From: Alentia gelatinosa
Taxonomy: Eukaryota; Annelida; Polychaeta; Phyllodocida; Polynoidae
Reading direction: 5' to 3'
Length of the DNA stretch: 64,000 nt
Assembly (NCBI GenBank): GCA_950022655.1
Contig: OX465579.1
Coordinates: forward strand, 40,713,950 to 40,777,949
The notes beneath the pieces are model-generated. The model worked only from the letters and a program-made list of their open reading frames with translations, did not search any database and had not been told where the DNA came from. Numbering within the stretch: position 1 is the first letter of the stretch; each line of letters starts with the position of its first letter. Below, in pieces: positions 34,716-44,944 of this stretch. The position numbers and the translations under genes are program-made.

Positions 34716-35940
34716 TACAGGCATAGCTTCTGCCATCTTAATTTGATCTAAAACAGTGGCAGGAATTAAAAGTTTCCCATCACTGGACTGATTGCAGAGA
34801 AGGTATTTTCAGCTCAGTGGTTGAGAATGATCCGTTTCAGCTGACTCCCATTTCACGAATAATGATTGAAATGGCAAAAATTATTCTCAATATCTTCGAG
34901 ACGCTGGTCAATCTCATCCCTATCTCAGGATAGCTACACAGGCGAATGTAGTTTTTCTATTATAGTGCATTCAGATTCAATTTACAGTGTTAATCTACTA
35001 GAAATTGTTGTACTAAATACTTCATTTTCAACTTAATTACCATCTTAACAGGATTAAGATGGCAGGCCATGATGGTCTGAATAGAAGGACGATGTACAGC
35101 ACGGCACTCAAGGGGCTTCAATTCACTAATGTATATACTCCAGCCTACAAGCACCAACCCTTTATCCGGACCACCCATGAGGCACGCAATCCTGTATATA
35201 TATACCACCCCGATCACCTCTAGTCCGACTCATGACAGGCGACCCCATCTCCCACCCGAATACAAGGACACCGAGGACATGCACCCCGATCAATAGAATC
35301 CATGATCGATCCGCCGGCCCGTGATTGGCCTGATTGGCCTCCTCTTCGAGTTGGCTTGATAGATGGCCAGCCCGCGACAAAGGGGAAAAACACCAACGTA
35401 GCCTGATGCCATCTCCTATTACCACGACTGCTGCTAAGAGGCGGGGGGAGAAGATACGTGAGGGCTAGTTTTAGGTACATGAGGGTGGACCTTCCAAGTA
35501 AGCCCTTCGCTCATTATTCATTTTGTATGTAAGTGGACCTGACCTTTCCAACAATTATCAATCAAATTCCAGTTGCACTCCAACTACACCTAGACGAGAG
35601 GTAGTTGACTGGCGTAGATACAATAACCAGAGGATCTTGAGTCGTGCGTATGGAGGTGATGGAAAAAGGGAATTATAACATTTTGACTAGGTTCTCCAAC
35701 ATTTGCCTGGACTTTTTTTATCAGGTTTACATCATAGATAGGATGGAGACTTCTGTCCTGTATTAATTCGTTTCTATTGAAAGAGATCTTCACAAAATGG
35801 GCTTCTGTCACTGCGAGGCGGCCCGATTCTTATTACATAATACTCATGAATATTGATGAGTAAGCCTAGGTGACCCAGTGGATAATTAACAATGATTATT
35901 TCTGATTGTAATAGCGGCTGTCCCTTAATGCCCGTAGGAG
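34716..35940. other. Unassigned interval
   Basis: Holds the promoter-like cluster listed below and a G+C-richer stretch (35200-35460) whose overlapping frames on the - strand show no recognisable domain. Confidence 0.4.
35191..35340 (-). promoter_or_regulatory. CCAAT/TATA-like cluster (speculative)
   Basis: On the - strand two GCCAATCA boxes (about 35322-35340) lie about 120 bases upstream of GGTATATATATACAGG (about 35190-35205). The arrangement resembles a polymerase II promoter pointing left, but no gene or LTR downstream was recognised. Confidence 0.25.
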
Positions 35941-36236
35941 ACTTAACATAACGTTCAGTATGTACACACACATTGAGTTTCCGTATGCCACGCTGACTGG
36001 CATACAGGGTTTTATATGCCACTAGTGGTATACAGAATTGTAATCACGTAATATTCCAAAATCGAGGAGATGGGGTTTGATAAAATCAAAACCTGATTCG
36101 TTTTAATCTTGGCCACTGCATGCCACTCGTGGAGTTTTGGCTCCGAACTTCACTCGGCTTCGCCTTATGAAGTCACTATGCCAAACTCCAGTCATGGCAT
36201 ACGGTGGCCAAGATTAAAACTCATCCAGTTTTACGA
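35941..36236 (-). repeat. Foldback family, copy C
   Basis: Hairpin 1 at 36100-36222: arms of about 54 bases flank the core, read on the - strand as AAGGCGAAGCCGAGTG (36154-36169). Outer arm words are GTTTTAATCTTGGCCACCG and GTATGCCATGACTGGAGTTT. Hairpin 2 at about 35985-36040 reads ACCACTAGTGGCATA and GTGGCATACGG on the - strand. The TATCCTACCCC segment is degenerate here (TATCAAACCCC). Confidence 0.8.
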
Positions 36237-36237
36237 T

Positions 36238-36262
36238 GATATATATATATATATATATATAT
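36238..36262. repeat. (TA)n microsatellite
   Basis: A short TA run immediately at the edge of foldback copy C. Confidence 0.9.
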
Positions 36263-36659
36263 GCTCACGCAAGGTAGACTGCTTGATCTAAACAACGAAT
36301 CTTGTTGATCTAAGGCAAGGCACACCTGGTCCTCACGCGAGAGAAAAGTGTCCATTATACGATGTGGAAATGATGATTGATCCACATAGCAGTTGTATTT
36401 GTGGTTGTGGGTCACGCCAGAATTGACAGACCCTCTCTGTCACTCTCCCACATTCCTTCACATTTTTCTACTGGCGTAACGAGACATGGAGAGAAACCAC
36501 TCACCTTGTCAGGCCTGTTGAGGAACGTCGTCATCTTTGAGGACATAATGGGAGCGCAGTAGCCACGAGGTCCAACCAGGAACACCAAGTTTTTTTCTGA
36601 TATTTTTTAGGGTTGGTTTTTAGGGGTTTTCTTTCCCCCTAAACACCAACGAACCTTGT
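36263..36659. other. Unassigned interval
   Basis: Nothing recognised. Confidence 0.4.
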
Positions 36660-37570
36660 TTTTAATTCCAAGCGAGTGGAGCAGCTGGTGGTCTAATTAA
36701 TTAACGAGCGGCAAGGTGAGTCGTACCGCCGGCGAGGTGGCTTTTGTGGTGAGCAGGCTTGAGTTGGCGTGAGCTGCTCTTGCCCGTTGGCGCTTGTCAA
36801 GTCCCCCTCTTTTTTCCTGTAGAGAATTCAAGGTTCTGATTTTCCCGGCGTATATCACTGAGCCGTATGCTCTAGGAATCGATACGTAATCCAACTACCG
36901 TAGCCTGTGTAAGTGTGTGGGGTAGATGAGAGTGAGCGAGGCAGCTAGGCGCAAGTCAGCAGTAACAGCGGGCACCAGCACTCCTCTCTGCCGACGACTA
37001 CACAGTCCCGTGCACACAGTCGGCAAGGTAAAGCATGAAGCCGTACTCAACCTGTCAACTCCCGACCAGGTGTGTGGGACGCCGACCACTGGCAGTGTCG
37101 AGCCGCACCTGGTCGCCGCCTCCTCCCACTCCCCGCTCTCCGCTCACTCCTCCTGTTGCTCCGGTGGTGGCGGCGGATGAAGGAGATTACTCCAGGGTCT
37201 CTCCCCGTCCCACCTTCCTGAATCCTCCTGTCTGACCTGTTCTTGGCTCGTAATGACAACGCCGTGGAGGTGAACAGGGGTCTGGTAGTGGTGCTTTGAT
37301 GCGAGCTAGACGCGAGCAGTTCAGACGCACATCAGACGCCCTGCAAGCGGCGACACTATGTCTACAACTGCCCTGACGTCGCCTTCATAAAGTTAACATG
37401 GGCGGACTGGAACCAGAGGCATCCCCCTCTTCCTTGCTGTATGCTACAGCTGGCAGCTGGCCCAGGCGTCATGGATGACTGATGGCCTGGTTAGGAGTTA
37501 CCTTTCACCGTGTGGAGATGACGTCGGGCGGGGGATGTATGGGATTATCGCAGGGAGGGAGGGATACAGT
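36660..37570. other. G+C-rich, CpG-containing patch; possible host promoter or first exon
   Basis: Clearly richer in G+C and CpG than its surroundings, with several overlapping open frames on both strands (36697-37259) of low-complexity Ser/Pro/Arg/Gly character. A splice-donor-like GGCAAGGTAAAGC lies at about 37021. No domain is recognised, so I annotate only the composition. It could be a CpG-rich promoter with a 5' non-coding exon, or an unrelated G+C-rich insert. Confidence 0.3.
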
Positions 37571-39239
<1,669 letters not shown>

Positions 39240-39475
39240 CTCCCGTAAAGTGAGAATACTACGCCACGGCCATGGCGTAGTGGATGTGAGATAACCTCAC
39301 ATAGATTATTTTAAGTATATTTGTATATTCTAATCATTCTGAGATTCTGATGCTATATAATGTCAAAGAAAGAGGTGAGATAAATCCAGAACCACACTCG
39401 TTTGGATGTGCCATAATCACCAACGGGCTTCGCCTCGATGACGATTGGGGCACATCCAAACTCGTGGAATGTCTA
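39240..39475 (-). repeat. Foldback family, copy D
   Basis: On the - strand, GAGTTTGGATGTGCCCCAAT and TCGTCATC lead into the core GAGGCGAAGCC (about 39421-39435), followed by GGTGATTATGGCACATCC and AAACGAGTGTGG. Then GTTCTGGATTTATCTCACC replaces the TATCCTACCCC block. A separate perfect palindrome, ACTACGCCA to TGGCGTAGT, lies at about 39259-39282. Confidence 0.65.
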
Positions 39476-41517
39476 TTTATATGACCCTAGATGCAGTTCT
39501 ATACATACCTGCAATGGTGATAAAACGCCTGTAACTAGGTTGTGTATTCGGTTTGTGACAATTGTGTGATTTGGAATAGATATGGAGGGACATATATAAT
39601 TTATTATAGGTAATTTCATGTAATTCTTAGATTTGAATACTCTGATTCTGAGGGATACTGCCACCTTTGTATATGTTTTTTGTACTAAGGTACCAATCAA
39701 TCTACATGTTATGATGCAAAAACATGTAACTTTAGTGGTGCTACTTAGTTTTATTTACAGGAAATGTTTGCCTTAGGATGAACATCGTCAAATTCCATGT
39801 TGCAAGAATTCCAATACATATTATTTACCTGACTGCAAATTGTTCTGCCTTTGACTCGTTTCCTTTAATTTGCTTCTACGACACTGTCTGAGCAATATAT
39901 ATGAAAGTAAATCGAACCGAGTTTCATCTATCCGCTGAAGGGTGGTCTTAAGTTACTATGATTGAAATATGAATGTGTTCTGCATGGCAATATGGTGCCC
40001 AAATATAGGTTATGTTGGTGGTAATTTGATCATTAATTGGTTAAAGATATATCATAACAAGGAGATTTTAATCCCTTTAGCAATCATATTGGATGACGAG
40101 GTTCAGAAAACAATACATTTCAAAAGAGTTCTAGATTCCAATTTGAAAATAAAGCTAAGAGTTTCATTGACTACAGTATATGACAGGACGACTAAATTTT
40201 TGAATTAATAGATTCAGGGCGTCCAATATGGTCTAAACAGCCAACTAGCCACGTCTACAAGTTACAACTGCTTTTGTAGGGTCCGAATCTGTCAAGTACC
40301 AGTCGGTCAGTGAGGTAGTTCGGTCTGTAGGGATTGGTCGTGGTTAGCTGATTACTAAAACACTGGTCTTATGTACCTTTCCAAATGACACAGAGTTTAC
40401 ATGCAAAGAGTAAAGGGATATTGTTTGCAGTATGCTGAATGTTTCTATAACCACAGCGCCCTAAGCTAGGCAGTGTAGCTGAACGTGTCCCATACTCAAT
40501 AAAATCCTCTCGGAGGCTAATATTCTCTGCAACCATAAATACGATACCAGTCAATAGAGTTTCGTCGCATACTTCATATTGAAGAATACATATGTAAATA
40601 AGAAGAGAAACCGGTGAATTTCAGAAAATGGGATACACTGTTGAAACGGATGTAATTTGAATGGGTTGCCCTCCTCTTTTCTTTATACAAATATTTACGC
40701 TTCCCCCTTTTTTCTATGTCTGTTTTTGAATGATTGAGAACAGCTTTATCCCCTCTGTCTCCCATATGTCTTGTCTCCCCCTATGTATGTCTTATTAGTT
40801 ATCCTTTGATACTTCTGAACTTTTTGTAACCACACTCACAAAGTACACTACCTCTTATAAACAGCTGAAATGATTTAGTTCTGTAGCACCCATGCTCAAT
40901 AATGTATTTTGATTGGTGAAGGATCTAAGTATCCATAAAAAATAAGCAGCGATGAATTCATCATAACTCTTTATTGTTCGGACTGGAATGTGGTAATTAT
41001 TACTATTTGTTCTTCCTTTAACGTCTTGTAGAAACTATGTCAGGATATCTCATTGTAATTGTATCCTTTTTTATGTCAATAAACGCTGCTATTAAAGAAA
41101 AAACCGATACCATACGTCCTGAACAATTTCGTTAACGTATGGTAGTTTTGTAAATACCTGAGTGGCATTTTTGATGGAAGGCTTACAAAATAGTGTTTAA
41201 TCAGTTTATTTCATTAGAATGGATGGCACCTAGTCTTCTCCAGGAAATTGTATATCCCGTTCCCTGATACCTTTCACTAAACGCCCACTATAGTACTCGG
41301 ATGCAAATATATACCCAACAGAGACATATAGTCCTAACCTCTCTCTACAACACCCGTGTATATTTCATATCCAAATCCATGAGAAAAACTCTTTTGTATT
41401 TTGTCCTGTCTTGTTACCTGTCCGTGTCTTGTAGTATTGTACGTGTCTTGTGTGATGCATATTTCCTGGACCATACAAGGAAGAACGCCCGCGACCTGGG
41501 TGATTGTAATATCTATA
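39476..41517. other. Unassigned interval
   Basis: Frames of 60-100 codons only, none with a motif. Sequence at about 41074-41103 (GTCAATAAACGCTGCTATTA then an A run) could be the 3' end of an unrecognised LINE. Confidence 0.4.
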
Positions 41518-41620
41518 CAGTAAAACCCCTCTTCCGGGACACCCTGCTTAAGGGGTCACCCCGCTTAAGGGGTCAATTTGCTCGGAACGGAAATTTTCCC
41601 CTCTATTAAGAGTTTATTTT

Positions 41621-41793
41621 AACCCCGCTTAAGGGGTCACCCCGCTTAAGGGGACACCCCGCTTAAGGGGACACCCCGCTTAAGGGGGCCACCCCGCTTT
41701 AGGGGACACCCCGCTTTAGGGGACACCCCGCTTTAGGGGACACCCCGCTTTAGGGGACACCCCGCTTTAGGGGACACCCCGCTTCAGGGGACA
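41621..41793. repeat. Minisatellite ACCCCGCTTTAGGGGAC, 10 units
   Basis: Ten 17-18-bp units, the first four with CTTAAGGGG, later ones with CTTTAGGGG and the last CTTCAGGGG; two more units lie just to the left (41544-41575). The unit is the subterminal part of the element's own TIR. Confidence 0.92.
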
Positions 41794-41909
41794 GTTTTTC
41801 GGTACAGAAATGCATAAAAACTCCTCTTAAGGAAACAGTTTTGGAGGGACATCATATCAAAAACACTGAAAATCCAGTGACTTTCGGACCCGTTGACGGT
41901 AGGGGGTTA

Positions 41910-42190
41910 GAGGCCCGCTTACAGGTTAGCGGTGGGCGGTTCAGGACGGGTTGGCGGCTTTGAAGATGCGGTATTCAGTGAGCCGTTGTGGCTCAGGGCG
42001 GCTCACGGTGAGTCCCTTATAGACCCGCTGATTTTCGCGCCCGCCAAAGGTGCTGGGTATGAGGCCCGCTTACAGGTTAGCGGGGGGCGGTTGAGGGCGG
42101 GCTGGCGGCTTTGTAGGTGCGGTATTCAGTGAGCCGTCACGGCTCTGGGCGGCTCAAGGTGAGTCGCTTAAGTGGCCGCTGATTTCTCTC
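41910..42190. repeat. Tandem duplication, period about 151 bp
   Basis: GAGGCCCGCTTACAGGTTAG starts at 41910 and again at 42061, each followed by the same order of CGGTATTCAGTGAGCCGT, GGCGGCTCA-type and GTGAGTC words. Two copies, fairly similar. Confidence 0.85.
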
Positions 42191-42204
42191 AGAAGTTACT
42201 GGGG

Positions 42205-42258
42205 GACATTGACCTGGACAGTTGACCTGGACATTGACCTGGACATCGACCTGGACAG
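42205..42258. repeat. Minisatellite GACCTGGACATT
   Basis: Four to five imperfect 12-bp units inside the pogo-like element. Confidence 0.85.
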
Positions 42259-42551
42259 TTTCTGCACCACCCACGACACCGACACCGATTCTATTTATTT
42301 TTAATTTATATACATTTATATTTATTTATATTGTATAATTGATATGTATTTGCTTATTTATTTATTATTAATAAACCTTTTAACCTAATAACCATCGTTT
42401 CCTTCATTTATGTAGGTATTCTCTATTGTATAACCATTGGCAGACTGAAAACCCCGCTTAAGGGGGCACCCCGCTTAAGGGGACAGTTGGCTCGGAACGG
42501 AGGGTGTCCCCTTAAGAGGGGTTCTACTGTATTTTGAAATTTTAAAAAAAA

Positions 42552-42790
42552 GTATAGAGGGTCTGGCGTCCACCGACTACGATACAAACATCTACCTTGC
42601 GATGCAGAATGTCCGAAATCGTAGACAGGTCGGGAAGGTCTGTTCCGTAGACAAATGTCTAGACTATGCATAGAGGCGTGCATGGTAATTCGGTTTTAAG
42701 TACCAAAAAATGTGCTCACGGTCCCGATACACCTCAAGGCGTACCCATGCAGATTTCGAAGTGACAATTTTACTTTTAGATATAATAGTA
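42552..42790. repeat. Harbinger-like MITE, left part
   Basis: GTCTGGCGTCCACCGACTAC, GAAATCGTAGACAGGTCGGG and ACAAATGTCTAGAC-type words follow the family order of the copy at 8618. A matching right terminus lies at 43690-43708. Confidence 0.55.
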
Positions 42791-43479
42791 TACTATATTT
42801 AAAAAATATTGCATGGATATGAATAATTGTGCGATAAATATACATGGGCGTATGCATATTCCGTATATATATGCTACTTACACCCGTCTTCACCTCTCTG
42901 CTTATCAGTCTCTCCCTACACTCCCTATGCTCCTACACCAACGCTGAAGCCTTTGCTCCTTATTCCGAGCCCGACCCCGGCCCCGGGCCCGACCCCGACC
43001 CCGATCCCGTGTCTATAACCAACGAGTATACTCGTTGCTATAACTGACACTGTCAAGTGTAACCTTGTGTCTTATAAACAAACCTATTATGAACCATACA
43101 GAACGATGGTGTTTTGAAAGTAAAATCTATTTAGAAAAATAATGCTGGGCTTATTATATGTAACTAATCATAAGAAAATAGGGGTTTAGGACGATTTTAT
43201 CATCAAAATTGATAATATAACATTGGATTTTACATATACAACTGACTTTGATGATTAATGGCAATTGAAATAAAGACAACAGTGGTGTCCCCTTTAGAAG
43301 TGCAGATATCGGAACGATTGGACAGCAGCGTAAATGTGCATAAACATAACTCCAACTGGCCAAATAGAATGACCTTATTTACGCCCGAGGAATCAAATAT
43401 ATGTAAACTGAAATTTCCATGCTACGTTTCTATTGAGTATTTCCTACGAAATAGTTTTCAAGGCAGAATAGACTACGAT
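42791..43479. other. Unassigned interval with a small GC minisatellite
   Basis: Units of CCCGACCCCGG or similar lie at 42965-43012. It may be the interior of a long MITE copy (42552-43708), but the similarity to other copies is lost here. Confidence 0.4.
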
Positions 43480-43708
43480 ACACACCCATTTGTCTGTGAC
43501 ATTTAAACATGACATTTAAACATGATACCCCACGATACAGCTTTTCATCGGGAACAAATCATAGTCTTAGAGCAATCGTGAAAATGTGTTCAACTGCACC
43601 GTTTTTCTTTTAGCTTAGCTTCCTACGCGAATTTTACTTTTCGTCAGGAGATACGTCGTAAGGCCTATCGTAGACGTTTTGCGGTTCAGTGGTCGCCAGG
43701 CCTATAGT
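43480..43708. repeat. Harbinger-like MITE, right part
   Basis: GTTCAACTGCACCG, GCGAATTTTACTTTTCGTCA and GGAGATACGTCGTAAGGCC lead to GTGGTCGCCAGGCC at about 43706, the mirror of the left terminus GGCCTGGCG. Confidence 0.58.
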
Positions 43709-43715
43709 GGGATTC

Positions 43716-44295
43716 ACACGTAGAGACGGGTGTACTTTACACCTTTACCCTGATCTCAAGTGGGATTCACACGATGGGATTCATGTACCTCACAAGGTGT
43801 TTGTCTGAGACAAATTCTAGTAAGATTCTGTACTCGAGCACAATCTCTTCATCTAAATTGTAGGGTTCCATTTCCCTGAGACATGATTTTCTTTCTGTAA
43901 TTGTTAGCGATATCGTCTCCTAAAAAGGAAGAGAATCTCATTAGATTTTTAACCCTGTGAGGTACATGAATCTCACCGAGTGAATCCCAATTCAGACAAT
44001 TCTCCTTCGGCCTCCTATTGGCCAGGTTAGATACTTAGTCGGCAACTCAGCAGCGGGTCCATTTGTCTCACCAGAATGCCGCTGTAAATCTTAAACGTGT
44101 TTAAAATCAAAATCTCATGAGATTCTGTACCTTCTTAGGGGTAATTGCCGCCTACAATTGCAGGGTATCAGGCCAATGAAACCCTACAATTCAGATAAAG
44201 AGTTTGTGTTCCAGTCCAGAATCTCAGCAGGATTTGTCTCAGATAAACACCCTGTGAGGTATACATGGACCCCACCGTGTCAAATCCGCTTATAT
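43716..44295. repeat. MITE with AGTGGGATTCACACG TIR, interrupted
   Basis: Left end AGTGGGATTCACACGTAGAG; the following GGTGTACTTTACACCTTT matches the copy at 48258. After the inserted copy at 43752-43991 the right half resumes (GTCTCACCAGAATGCC, AATCTCATGAGATTCTGT), which again follows 48575-48700, and ends near GTGTCAAATCCGC. Confidence 0.65.
43752..43991. repeat. MITE with AGTGGGATTCACACG TIR, nested copy
   Basis: Starts AGTGGGATTCACACGATGGG and ATTCATGTACCTCACAAGG; ends CCCTGTGAGGTACATGAATC and ACCGAGTGAATCCC, the mirror image. About 240 bases, complete, sitting inside the copy at 43716-44295. Confidence 0.75.
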
Positions 44296-44657
44296 TTGTC
44301 CTGCTCCCTCTAAAGATTTCATATGCATGTATCATACCTGTCCTGGTTGCTGACCAATCATGGTTCAATATGTTGGCACTTGGTGGTCACTGCTAGTCCA
44401 CCAGTATCATTTTGAAGAGAGATCAATTGACCAGTCTTGAACTCTGTCACCTATTATCCATCATTTAAAACGACACTAGTCATGTCAGGATTTGTCTGGA
44501 CACGTGTCATCTTATCTTAAGGTTATCTTGAGGTTCAAGATGGGACAAGCCAAGCCAAACTTTGGATTTGTCTCCACATGTCCAAACTATTCACGTGTCA
44601 TGAGCTTTAATTTGAGACGAGGCCAAACAAAAAGATGGAGTACTATAATTAACACTC
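44296..44657. other. Unassigned interval
   Basis: Some words (ACACGTGTCATCTTA, TCACGTGTCATGAG) repeat within 44500-44610, perhaps another small inverted-repeat element. Nothing else. Confidence 0.35.
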
Positions 44658-44944
44658 ATTTTTTTTTTTTTTTCAAACTTTTATTTAGGCTGGCCAAAGC
44701 TCAGCTTGATAACAGCTGGTTTTAATGCAAGACCAGTAGTGGTACATTTGATTCATTTCTCCTGGTATACAGTTTGATGTATTATACAATAATTATAACG
44801 CATATACACTCATCAGTTGTGCATTGTCAATCTGTCATGCATTGCAATCAGTCAGATACATGTCTCAATTTGTTACACAATAGATAAACAAGTGGTACGA
44901 TTAGCCATCGCATATATGAGAGTAAATGGATCACTGACCGCTGA

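Larger units (their letters stand above)
41518..42529. mobile_element. Non-autonomous pogo-like element with TA target duplication
   Basis: Starts CAGTAAAACCCCTCTTCCGG after TA (41516-41517) and ends with the reverse complement of CAGTAGAACCCCTCTTAAGG before TA (42530-42531). CAGT-starting TIRs with a TA duplication fit the pogo/Tigger branch of Tc1/mariner. The 1012 bases encode no transposase. The interior is almost wholly repetitive: TIR-derived 17-18-bp units, two copies of a 151-bp unit and a GACCTGGACATT minisatellite. Confidence 0.75.
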
